Source of the DNA: Nocardia stercoris
Lineage (GTDB): Bacteria > Actinomycetota > Actinomycetes > Mycobacteriales > Mycobacteriaceae
Assembly: GCF_003696265.1 (NCBI RefSeq)
Contig: NZ_RFFH01000001.1
Span: 372,001-436,000, forward strand
Direction of reading: 5' to 3'
DNA length: 64,000 nucleotides
Within the stretch, counting starts at the first letter, position 1. Each line of letters starts with the position of its first letter. A program made the position numbers and the translations under genes. This document shows, piece by piece, positions 38,880-47,290 of the stretch. Under the pieces are notes generated by a model. That model ran no database searches and was not told the DNA's origin. It saw nothing but the letters and a program-made list of their open reading frames with translations.

Positions 38880-39009
38880 GGTTTCGGACGCGATGGTGCC
38901 GGATCTCGGGCACCGCGCTGCGGGCGACCGGTCGCGGCGAGCCCATACTCGTGGTGTCGTCGTGGTCGAGGGGTGGTCGGGGCGACTCGCGGGTGTGGTC
39001 CGCGCCTGA
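38872..39009 (+). CDS. Possible 45-residue bridging ORF between the PPE-like and EspG genes
   Basis: ATG 38872 overlaps the PPE-like stop by eight bases (ATGACTGA), and its own stop overlaps the EspG start (TGATG at 39007-39011). The geometry would let ribosomes pass from one gene to the next. The product is polar and basic, with one short VVVVEGW stretch, and resembles nothing known. Codon choice is less GC-biased than in neighbouring genes (ACT, GTT, GAT, CGT, GGT), which argues for a coupling device or chance rather than a conserved protein. Confidence 0.35.
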   Translation: MTEVSDAMVPDLGHRAAGDRSRRAHTRGVVVVEGWSGRLAGVVRA

Positions 39010-39938
39010 TGAGGTGGACCCTGACACCGGACCGGTTCGCCCTGGCCTGGGAACGGATCGACGGTGACCGTATCCCCTACCCGCTCGCGGTCCGTCGCTC
39101 GGCCCGCGACAGTGCCGAGCGCGCCGCTCAGCTCCCGGCCCTGCTGGATTGGTGCGCAACCGAACTCGACGCGGACCTGACCGCGGCCCTGCGCGTGCTG
39201 ACCCGCCCCGACATCCGAGTCGAGGTGTACGGCACCGCCGGCCCGCATCCGGTGCGGGTGCTGGGCGTGGCCGCAGGTGCGGTCACGGTCGTCGCCGCCC
39301 AGCAGCCCGGCCCGCGCGCCGACCGCGGCGCCGACGTCATACTTGTCACTGGCACGATGAAAACCCTTGCAGCTCGGATAGTTTCATTCCTCCCCGAGAT
39401 GCCGCCCGGCTCCGGGCCGCGCCTGAGCGCGCCGGTAGACCAGGTCAAGGCCACCGACCGCCCCGCCGCCCCGCACCGAATGCCCACGGCTCCAGGCACT
39501 CCCGCCGGCCCCTTCGCCACCCCCGGCCCGGCGGCCGCGCCGAAGGCGCCGCACCGGCAGCCACCCGCGATCTCCCCCGCTCCCACGAGCCCCTTCGCCA
39601 TCCCCGGCCCGGCACCCGCGCCCGGCCCACTCGGCGCCGCAGTCCCCGAAGAACCGTCCCCCGCTGCCGCCGTCCGCCGCCTCCTGTCCCGCCCCCGCGA
39701 CGGCCTCGGGCAAATGGTGATCTCCGCCCGCCGCGACACCGGCGCGCTGCGCCCCCTGGCCGTCCTGTGCTGGATCGACGTCCGCGGCGACGGCCGCTAC
39801 GCCGTCCACACCCGCACCGAGGTGGAGATCACCCCGGTCACCGCGGAAGCCTTCGCGGACCTGCTCCGCACCCCGCTCGCCGCCGCCGAGCGCATCACCG
39901 CCGACACGGTCCGCCTGCGGCCCACCGCCGGCTGGTGA
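39009..39938 (+). CDS. EspG-family ESX chaperone with a Pro-rich insertion (plus-strand module)
   Basis: 309 residues from ATG 39009. The start MRWTLTPDRFALAWERIDGDRIPYPLAV and the end WIDVRGDGRYAVHTRTEVEITPVTAEAFADLL follow the EspG pattern and parallel the other EspG at 30.4-31.1 kb. Between them, about 150-230, lies a disordered Pro/Ala-rich insertion that contains a near-repeat (GPFATPGPAAAPKAP and SPFAIPGPAPAPGP). EspG proteins normally lack this. It probably serves the PPE-like protein encoded upstream. Convergent with the phosphoribosyltransferase, six bases away. Confidence 0.78.
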   Translation: MRWTLTPDRFALAWERIDGDRIPYPLAVRRSARDSAERAAQLPALLDWCATELDADLTAALRVLTRPDIRVEVYGTAGPHPVRVLGVAAGAVTVVAAQQPGPRADRGADVILVTGTMKTLAARIVSFLPEMPPGSGPRLSAPVDQVKATDRPAAPHRMPTAPGTPAGPFATPGPAAAPKAPHRQPPAISPAPTSPFAIPGPAPAPGPLGAAVPEEPSPAAAVRRLLSRPRDGLGQMVISARRDTGALRPLAVLCWIDVRGDGRYAVHTRTEVEITPVTAEAFADLLRTPLAAAERITADTVRLRPTAGW

Positions 39939-39944
39939 GACTAA

Positions 39945-40586
39945 TCACCCGCCACTGTTCGCGTCGGTCAACAGTTCCACCACCTCGCCGTCGGTGAGCT
40001 GATGAAAGTCCACGTACGCACCCCCGACGCCGCCCAGATCGGCAGGCGCGTACGGGCAGACGACCTCGTCGGCCACTTCCCGCAACCGGTCCAACGCCTC
40101 GCCGGACGCCACCGGTACCGCCACCACGATCCGGTCGGGCCGCTGGGCGCGGGCCACCGCGACCGCGGCCGCCGCGGTGGCGCCGGTGGCCATGCCGTCG
40201 TCGACCAGCACCACGGTCCGGCCGGTCAGCGGTAGCCGGGGCGGCAGCTCGCCGCGCAACTCGGTGCGGCGGGACAGTTCGGCGGTCTCCGCCCGCTCGA
40301 CCCGCGCCAGCTCCTCGGGGGTGACGCGGGCCCGGCGCAGCACGTCGGAATTCAATACGCGCACACCGCCTTCGCCGATCGCACCCATCGCCAGCTCCGG
40401 CTGACCGGGGACGCCGAGCTTGCGGACCAGCAGAATGTCGAGATCGCCGCCGATCAACGCGCGCACCGCGGCGGCTACCGGGACACCGCCGCGCGGCAGT
40501 CCCAGTATCAGCGGGTCGATCCCGCGCAGGTGCAGCAGCAGCCCGCCCAGCGTGCGACCGGCCGCGAACCGATCGGGATAGTGCAT
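39945..40586 (-). CDS. Phosphoribosyltransferase-fold protein
   Basis: 213 residues from ATG 40586. The PRPP-binding loop is clear: TVVLVDDGMATGATAAAAV (about 122-140). The N-terminal motif LGLPRGGVPVAAAV and RKLGVPGQPELAMGAIGEGG are typical of a stand-alone actinobacterial group annotated as phosphoribosyltransferases, often in stress or dormancy regulons. No nucleobase substrate can be assigned. It lies 23 bp downstream of the carbon-nitrogen hydrolase gene and is probably co-transcribed with it. Confidence 0.9.
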   Translation of the reverse strand: MHYPDRFAAGRTLGGLLLHLRGIDPLILGLPRGGVPVAAAVRALIGGDLDILLVRKLGVPGQPELAMGAIGEGGVRVLNSDVLRRARVTPEELARVERAETAELSRRTELRGELPPRLPLTGRTVVLVDDGMATGATAAAAVAVARAQRPDRIVVAVPVASGEALDRLREVADEVVCPYAPADLGGVGGAYVDFHQLTDGEVVELLTDANSGG

Positions 40587-40609
40587 CAGTGCCAGTTTAG
40601 GGCAGCCGG

Positions 40610-41599
40610 TCAGCGGGCGGCGATCTCGAATCGGCGTAGCGACAGGCTCGGATTCGCGGTCCGGACCCGGTCCAGCACGGCCGGATCGATCCGGGCGGTG
40701 GCGATTCCGGGCTGGTCACCGAGTTCGGAGAGCACCGCGCCGGCCGGGTCGATGATCATCGACGCGCCGACCGCGCGCGGGGTGGCGTGATCGGAAGCCG
40801 CGACGTACACGGTGTTCTCGATCGCGCGCGCCCGCAGCAGCGTCGTCCACTGGTCGACCTTGCCGGGACCCGGCATCCACTGGGCGGCGAGCGCGATCAC
40901 CTGGGCACCGGCCGCGGCCAAGCGGCGGCTGCCCTCCGGGAAGCGCAGGTCGTAGCAGGTCTGCATGCCGAAGACGAGTCCGTCGACGGTGAACACCGCG
41001 GGCTCGGCGATCGGGCCGGGCGCGACGATGTCGGATTCCCGCATTCCGAAGGCGTCGTAGAGATGCACCTTGCGGTAGACGGCGGCGAACTCGGCGGTCG
41101 GCGCGGCGGCGACCAGCGTGTTGTAGACCCGCCCGGGCCCGGCATCGGGTGCCTCTTCGACCACGCCCGCCACCAGATGGACGCCGAACTCCGCCGCCAT
41201 CCCGCGCAGCGCAGACACGAACGGCCCGGTCAGCGGTTCGGCCACCGCCACCATCCGCTCGTCGAGCCGCGACACCGCGAACATCGAGTACTCGGGCGCG
41301 ACCACGACCCGGGCACCCAGCTCCGCCGCGGTCCGCACATGCTCGCGCAGCGCGGCCAGATTGGCGCTCACATCGGTGTGCGGATCGAACTGCACCACCG
41401 CCACCTCGACCGGACTCGGACCGGCGGGAACCGGCTGCGTGGCGGGCGCGGGAACCGTATCGAGCACCACGGTTCCGACGGGGCCGGACGGCGTCGCTAC
41501 GGCGGAGGTCCAGCCGGTGTCCGCTATCGGAGGTTGCTCGGTCGGAACGCCCGATTCGGCGCCGGTGACCGGCGTCTCGGACTGCTGCTGCGGTTGCAT
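40610..41599 (-). CDS. Carbon-nitrogen hydrolase (nitrilase superfamily)
   Basis: 329 residues from ATG 41599; the longer frame to 41713 runs into the deaD gene on the other strand. The catalytic triad is visible: Glu in VVAPEYSMF, Lys in YRKVHLYDAFG and Cys in QTCYDLRFPE. The first ~60 residues are a Gln/Pro/Thr-rich extension before the domain proper (VEVAVVQFDPHTD). The family cleaves amides or nitriles; the arrangement DLRFPEGSRRLA suggests an amidase of the omega-amidase/predicted amidohydrolase type, but the substrate is uncertain. Divergent from deaD. Confidence 0.92.
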   Translation of the reverse strand: MQPQQQSETPVTGAESGVPTEQPPIADTGWTSAVATPSGPVGTVVLDTVPAPATQPVPAGPSPVEVAVVQFDPHTDVSANLAALREHVRTAAELGARVVVAPEYSMFAVSRLDERMVAVAEPLTGPFVSALRGMAAEFGVHLVAGVVEEAPDAGPGRVYNTLVAAAPTAEFAAVYRKVHLYDAFGMRESDIVAPGPIAEPAVFTVDGLVFGMQTCYDLRFPEGSRRLAAAGAQVIALAAQWMPGPGKVDQWTTLLRARAIENTVYVAASDHATPRAVGASMIIDPAGAVLSELGDQPGIATARIDPAVLDRVRTANPSLSLRRFEIAAR

Positions 41600-41647
41600 A
41601 CGTCTCACGGTATTGGGCCGATGGCCGAGTCGGCTACCTGCAGGCAT

Positions 41648-41653
41648 TAAGCT
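41648..41653 (+). promoter_or_regulatory. Candidate -10 box of deaD, leaderless type
   Basis: TAAGCT fits TANNNT and ends eight bases before the ATG at 41662. No Shine-Dalgarno sequence is visible before that ATG, which suits a leaderless or near-leaderless transcript. Confidence 0.35.
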
Positions 41654-41661
41654 GGTTGTCA

Positions 41662-43473
41662 ATGAGCACCTCACCGGCCGACGACGCAGCCCTTGCCGAT
41701 ACGAGGGACGCATCGGGCCCGTCCTTCTCCGATCTCGGTATCGACGACCGCATCCTGACCGCGATCAAGGATGTCGGTTACGAATCCCCGTCGCCGATCC
41801 AGGCGGCCACCATCCCGCCGCTGCTGGACGGCCACGACGTAGTGGGTCTGGCCCAGACCGGTACCGGTAAGACCGCGGCCTTCGCGATCCCGGTGCTGAT
41901 GGGTATCGAGCCCGGCCGGAGCAAGGCGCCGCAGGCACTGGTGCTGGCACCCACCCGTGAGCTGGCGATCCAGGTGGCCGAGGCGTTCGGCCGCTACTCC
42001 CAGCACCTGCCCGGCGTGCACGTGCTGCCGATCTACGGTGGCCAGAACTACGCGGTGCAGCTGTCCGGCCTGCGCCGGGGCGCGCAGGTGGTGGTCGGTA
42101 CCCCCGGTCGCGTCATCGATCACCTCGAGCGCGGCACCCTGGACCTGACCCAGCTGCGCTACCTCGTCCTGGACGAGGCCGACGAGATGCTGAAGATGGG
42201 CTTCCAGGAGGACGTCGAGCGCATCCTGCGCGATACGCCCGCCGACAAGCAGGTGGCCCTGTTCTCGGCGACCATGCCGACCACGATCCGCCGGATCTCC
42301 AAGCAGTATCTGAAGGATCCGGTCGAGATCACGGTCAAGACCAAGACCACCACGAACACCAATATCGATCAGCGCTGGGTGCTGGTGTCGCATCAGCGCA
42401 AGCTGGACGCGCTGACCCGCATCCTCGAGGTGGAGCCGTTCGAGGCGATCATCATGTTCGTGCGGACCAAGCAGGCCACCGAGGAGCTGGCCGAGAAGCT
42501 GCGTGCGCGCGGCTATTCGGCGGCGGCGATCAACGGTGACATCGCGCAGAACCAGCGGGAGCGCACGATCGGCCAGCTGAAGGCCGGCACGCTCGACATC
42601 CTGGTCGCCACCGATGTGGCGGCGCGCGGTCTGGACGTGGACCGCATCTCGCACGTGGTGAACTACGACATCCCGCACGACACCGAGTCCTACGTGCACC
42701 GCATCGGCCGCACGGGCCGCGCCGGCCGTACGGGTACCGCGCTGCTGTTCGTGGCGCCGCGCGAGCGCCGGCTGCTGGACGCGATCGAGCGGGCCACCAA
42801 GCAGACCGTCACCGAGATGCGGCTGCCCAGTGTCGACGACGTCAACGCGCAGCGCGTGGTGAAGTTCGGCGACACCATCACCGAGAACCTGTCCTCGGAC
42901 AGCCTGGGACTGTTCCGCAAGCTGATCGAGGACTACGAGGCCGAGCACAATATCCCGCTGGCCGATATCGCGGCGGCGCTGGCGGTCGGTTCGCACGACG
43001 GCAACAACTTCTTCCTCGAGCCCGATCCGGAGCCGGTGCGCCGGGAACGGCCGCGCCGGGAGGACGGTTACGACCGCCGCCGCGACGACGACCGGTACGA
43101 GCGCCGCGACGACTACGACCGGGGTCCGGCCCGTTCGCGGCACCGCGACACCGACGCCGACATGGCGACCTATCGGATCGCGGTGGGCAAGCGGCATCGG
43201 GTGGTCCCGGGCGCGATCGTGGGTGCGATCGCGAACGAGGGCGGCCTGCAGCGCAGTGACTTCGGCCATATCAGCATCCGGCCCGACTACAGCCTGGTCG
43301 AGCTGCCGGCGGATCTGCCGCCGGAGACGCTGGACGCCCTGCGGCGGACCCGGATCAGCGGTCAGCTGATCCAGTTGCAGCTGGATCAGGGCCCGCCGGC
43401 GCATCGCAGCATGAGCCGGGCGCCGCGGCGCGAGTTCGCCAAGCGACCGGCGCACCGCAAGCCGCGTACGTAG
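41662..43473 (+). CDS. deaD: DEAD-box ATP-dependent RNA helicase, DeaD/CsdA type
   Basis: 603 residues from ATG 41662; an in-frame TTG at 41656 is less likely. All core motifs are present: Q motif SPSPIQAATIP, Walker A AQTGTGKT, PTRELAIQV, TPGRVIDHL, LDEADEML, SAT, then ARGLDVDRI and HRIGRTGRAG. After the helicase core comes a linker rich in Arg, Asp and Tyr (RRRDDDRYERRDDYDRG), then a DbpA-type RNA-binding domain with MATYRIAVGKRHRVVPGAIVGAI. The C-terminus is basic. The family unwinds structured RNA in ribosome assembly, mRNA decay and cold response. It stands alone and is followed by a strong terminator. Confidence 0.97.
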   Translation: MSTSPADDAALADTRDASGPSFSDLGIDDRILTAIKDVGYESPSPIQAATIPPLLDGHDVVGLAQTGTGKTAAFAIPVLMGIEPGRSKAPQALVLAPTRELAIQVAEAFGRYSQHLPGVHVLPIYGGQNYAVQLSGLRRGAQVVVGTPGRVIDHLERGTLDLTQLRYLVLDEADEMLKMGFQEDVERILRDTPADKQVALFSATMPTTIRRISKQYLKDPVEITVKTKTTTNTNIDQRWVLVSHQRKLDALTRILEVEPFEAIIMFVRTKQATEELAEKLRARGYSAAAINGDIAQNQRERTIGQLKAGTLDILVATDVAARGLDVDRISHVVNYDIPHDTESYVHRIGRTGRAGRTGTALLFVAPRERRLLDAIERATKQTVTEMRLPSVDDVNAQRVVKFGDTITENLSSDSLGLFRKLIEDYEAEHNIPLADIAAALAVGSHDGNNFFLEPDPEPVRRERPRREDGYDRRRDDDRYERRDDYDRGPARSRHRDTDADMATYRIAVGKRHRVVPGAIVGAIANEGGLQRSDFGHISIRPDYSLVELPADLPPETLDALRRTRISGQLIQLQLDQGPPAHRSMSRAPRREFAKRPAHRKPRT

Positions 43474-43486
43474 CGGTTTCATCGAG

Positions 43487-43527
43487 GACGGGAGCACGTC
43501 GGCCGGTTACGGCCGACGGCTCCCGTC
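43487..43527 (+). terminator. Strong hairpin terminator after deaD
   Basis: Outer arms of 9 bp (43487-43495 with 43519-43527) and inner arms of 7 bp (TCGGCCG, 43499-43505, with CGGCCGA, 43510-43516) enclose a 4-base loop. It begins 13 bp past the deaD stop. A second, weaker element lies at about 43652-43690: a 5-bp stem (ACCGC/GCGGT) followed by a T-rich run. Confidence 0.7.
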
Positions 43528-43822
43528 TCCGTATGTGGGGGCCGATGGGCGTCGCGGGGGCGCGGGCGGCGGGTGTAACCACCGCCGATCGTCCTGCGAT
43601 GAAACCCTCGACGCGCCGGACAGCGATTCGTCCCGTCCGGGTAATAAGTGCGAACCGCAGGCGTTATAACCGGCGGTCGGTTTGTTTTTTGGCGTTAAAG
43701 TTGATTGATGGTGTCCTGAACAACGCCACATCGAAACTTCCTGCCCGGCTGGTGTGGTCTGAGAAGTCTGACCGAATTGTTACGAGCGTGTGCTTTTCAA
43801 GCGGGTATGCTCACAATTTGCT

Positions 43823-43834
43823 GACAACGTTGTC
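43823..43834. promoter_or_regulatory. Perfect 12-bp palindrome upstream of the NRPS gene
   Basis: GACAACGTTGTC is its own reverse complement and lies just after the -10-like TATGCT. The position suits an operator. No regulator gene lies nearby to pair it with. Confidence 0.4.
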
Positions 43835-43909
43835 GCTTACACATTTCAGACGCGGTAGGGCCGACGTCCAGGAGCGATGTCTGCCCGCCCTTGATGGCTA
43901 AGGATGTTC

Positions 43910-43990
43910 ATGCACAGTCGTAACAACTGCCTCGCCGTCGTTACCCCGGTCTCGAACCACGATCTCCCTGCTGCACCCGTTTTGGAGTAG
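43910..43990 (+). CDS. Possible leader peptide (26 residues) upstream of the NRPS gene
   Basis: ATG 43910 is preceded by AAGGA with a 5-base gap, an excellent ribosome binding site, and the frame closes with TAG at 43990. The product begins MHSRNNCLAVV and ends DLPAAPVLE. It is too short to be an enzyme and lies 112 bp before the NRPS start. It may control NRPS expression by attenuation or coupling, or may be a coincidence. There is no run of one regulatory amino acid. Confidence 0.45.
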   Translation: MHSRNNCLAVVTPVSNHDLPAAPVLE

Positions 43991-44102
43991 ATCTACGCCC
44001 TTTCGGGGCCTGTGTGCCGTGTGTACGCACTGACATCAGGTGGGAAAACGCGCGGACTTCTACGTCTGTCGCGGGTCTGGAGCAAGGGAGAGGGCTACAG
44101 CC

Positions 44103-47100
44103 ATGGATTCTTTCGGTCGCAACATCGACGAGCGTGATCTGATTCCGCTATCCGCCGCGCAATACGGCATGTGGTTCGCCGACAGCGCGCACAGCGGATC
44201 GGCGACCAATATCGCGCAGTATGTCGAAATTGCCGGTCCACTCGACGTCGTCGCGTTCAGTAAAGCGGTCCGCGAGGCGGCCGAAGAAACAGAGTCCATG
44301 CAGGTCCGCATCGTCGAACACGACGGGCGGCCCTATCAGGTGGTCGACCGCAGCATCAGCTTCAACGAGTTGGTCCTGGATCTCAGCGGCGAGCCCGATC
44401 CGCTCGCCGCGGCCCGGGAATGGATGCACAACGACTACACCCGGCCGGTCGACATCAACCAGCATCAGCTCGCCACCACGCGGCTGATCCGGATCGGCAC
44501 CGATCTGCACCTGTGGTACGCGCGCGCCCACCACCTGGTCATCGACGGCTACGGCGCCTTCAACCTGCTCAGCCGCGTCGCCGAGCACTACACCGCCATG
44601 CTGCAGGGCCGGCCCGTGGCGCGACTGGTCGCCGCCGACCTGCGCGAGGTGGCCGAAGAGGAGCAGGCCTATCGGTCGAGTTCCCGCTTCGTCGCCGACC
44701 GGGAATTCTGGCTGGACAAGGTCGCGGGTCTGCCCACTCCGATCGGCCTCTCCGGCCGGTCCGCGCGACCCGGGAGCAAGGACCGGGTCGCGACGCGGGA
44801 ATTCCCGGCCGAACTGCGCGCGCTGCTCGACGGCCGGTCCGCCGAACTCGATGCCTCCGCCGCACAGGTGGTGGTGGCGGCATTCGCGGCATTCTTCACC
44901 CGGATGACCGGCACCGAGGACGTGGTGTTGTCGGTACCCGTCAGTGCCCGCGTGACGATGAAATTGCGCAATGCTTCGGCGATGCTCGCGAATATGGTCC
45001 CGATTCGATTCGGGGTGGACGCGGACACCACGGTCGAGGAATTGGTCCGATCCTCGCGCGCCGAACTCGTCTCGGCACTTCGGCATCAGCGCTACCGGTT
45101 CGAGGATCTGCGCCGGGAATCGTCGGCGATCGACCCGGCCGCGAATTCGTTCGGCCCGGTGATCAATATCGTCTTCTTCGACAGTGATATCCGATTGGGT
45201 GAAGCGGTCGGCAGCTATCGCGCGCTCACCTCCGGTGTGCTCGACGATCTTCAGCTCAACCTCTATCGATCCGGACCGGACGCACCGATCCTGCTGGAAT
45301 TGCACGGCAACGAGAATCTGTACGAACAGGGCGAAATCGACGCGCACGCGGACGGATTCGTCGAATTCCTGCACCGCTTTCTCGTCACCCCCGGCGAAGC
45401 GAAGGTGCGGGATCTGCGCCTGATCGCCGCGGCCGAGGAGGAGCTCGTACTCGGCCCGCTGGCCGGCGAAGACGGCCTGACACCGCAGGGCACCCTCGTC
45501 GATGCCCTGGCGCGCCAGGCGAAGTCGTCGCCGCACGTGGTCGCGATCGCCGACGGCACCACCACGATCACCTACCGCGAACTCGACAAGGCCTCGACCC
45601 GGCTGGCCCGGCAGCTGATCGCGCGGGGTGCGGGACCCGGTGTGCTGGTGGCGATAGCGCTGCCGCGGGGCATCGAGCTGATCACCGCCATGCTCGCGGT
45701 GCTGAAGTCCGGCGCCGGATATCTGCCGCTGGACGTGACCCATCCGGCCGAACGACTGGAATACATTCTGGGCCAAGCCGATCCGGTGGCGGTGCTGACC
45801 GATGCCGAGACCCGCGACCGGGTTCCGGCCGACCCCGCGCGCCGGCTGGTCGTCGACTCGGCCGCGCTGCGCGGCAGCGAGCCGGTCGAGCCGATCACCG
45901 ACGCCGACCGCCGCGCGCCCCTGCACCCGGACGACACCGCCTACGTCATCTTCACCTCCGGTTCGACCGGACGGCCCAAGGGCGTGGTGATCAGTCACCG
46001 CGCGGTGGTCACCTATCTGGCCAACGCGAACCAGACCTTCGGGATCCGGCCCGGCGACGTGTGGACCTTCCTGCACTCGATGGCCTTCGACTATTCGATC
46101 TGGGAGATCTTCGGCCCCTTGGTCAGCGGCGGCCGGATCGTCGTGGTCGACGCCATGACCGCCCGCGCCCCCGCCGATCTGGTGCGGCTGGTCGCGCGTG
46201 AGCAAGTGACCGTGCTCAGCCACACACCGTCGGCGTTCTATCAGTTCGCCGCCGCCCAGCACCGCCGACTGCGGTCGGGCGACGAGGTGGGCGACCTCGC
46301 GCTGCGGCTGGTGGTGCTGTCGGGTGAGGGCCTGGAGCCGGCAGCCCTGGCACCCTGGTACACCGACCATCCCGAGGTGCCGGTGCTGGTCAACAGCTAC
46401 GGCATCACCGAGACCACGGTGTTCGTCACGCACACCGAGCTCGGCCCGGCGGACGCGGCGCCGGGGGCGCCGAGCATCATCGGAGCGGCCCTGCCCGGTC
46501 TGCGCACCTACGTCCTGGACCGCCGGCTGCGGCCGGTGCCGATCGGCGCGTGGGGCGAGATCTACGTGTCCGGAACCCAATTGGCCCGCGGCTACCTGGG
46601 GCGCCCGGATCTGACCACGGCCCGGTTCGTGGCCGACCCGTACGGGGTGCCGGGCGGCCGCCTGTACCGCACCGGTGACGTCGCCCGGCGCCGGCACGAC
46701 GGCGGGCTGGAGTATCGCGGCCGCGCCGACCAGCAGGTCCAATTGCGTGGCTTCCGAGTCGAATTGGACGAGATCCGGGCGGGACTGCTGTCGCATCCGG
46801 CGGTGGCGGCCGCCGCGGTGGTGGTGCACGCGCCGGGCACCGAGTCCGCCCGGCTCGACGGATACGTGGTACCGGTGGACGGCGCCGTCTGCGATACCGC
46901 CGCGATCCTCGCCCAGGCCGGCACCGTACTGCCGGAGTACATGATCCCCACGACTTTGACTGTGCTGCAGGAACTTCCGCTCACCGTCAACGGCAAGCTC
47001 GATACCCGCGCGCTGCCCGAACCCGCCCCGATCGTGGCGGCGGAGTACGTGGCGCCGAGCACCGAGACCGAACGGATCGTCGCGGCGGTCTTCGCGGACC

Positions 47101-47290
47101 TGCTCGGCGTCGAGCGGGTCGGCGCCGCGGACAGCTTCTTCGAGTCCGGCGGCAACTCGCTGACCGCCGCGAGCGCCGTCGTGCGGATCGCCGAGGCCGC
47201 GGAATGCGAACTGTCCGTGCGTGATCTGTTCGCCCATCCCACGGTGGCGGAACTGGCCGAGTGTGTCGGCCGGGCCCGGCGCCGGGTGCG
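44103..47290 (+). other. NRPS module 1: C (EntF-like starter) - A1 - T
   Basis: C1 (~44139-45440) opens [16 protein letters not shown] and has HHLVIDG near 44536, both like EntF. A1 (~45475-47020) has [11 protein letters not shown] and ends in [13 protein letters not shown]. Pocket residues read by eye against GrsA: D-Y-W-S-V-S-S-V-F. The fold region ([18 protein letters not shown]) is of the type seen in Thr/Ser-like A domains, but the pocket matches no code I know. T1 has SGGNSLTA. Confidence 0.85.

Larger units (their letters stand above)
43528..44102. other. Upstream region and long leader of the NRPS gene
   Basis: 575 bp, AT-richer from about 43640 to 43860. It contains an 8-bp palindrome GTTATAAC (43663-43670), a T-rich run, a -10-like TATGCT (43806-43811), the 12-bp palindrome at 43823-43834, and an upstream ORF at 43910-43990. 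The NRPS start is preceded by GGGAGAGGG eight bases upstream. A 122-codon open frame across 43533-43901 is not supported. Confidence 0.5.

Noticed and set aside
43533..43901. 122-codon ORF upstream of the NRPS
   Set aside because: No ribosome binding site, no family pattern, and it crosses the AT-richer promoter region.
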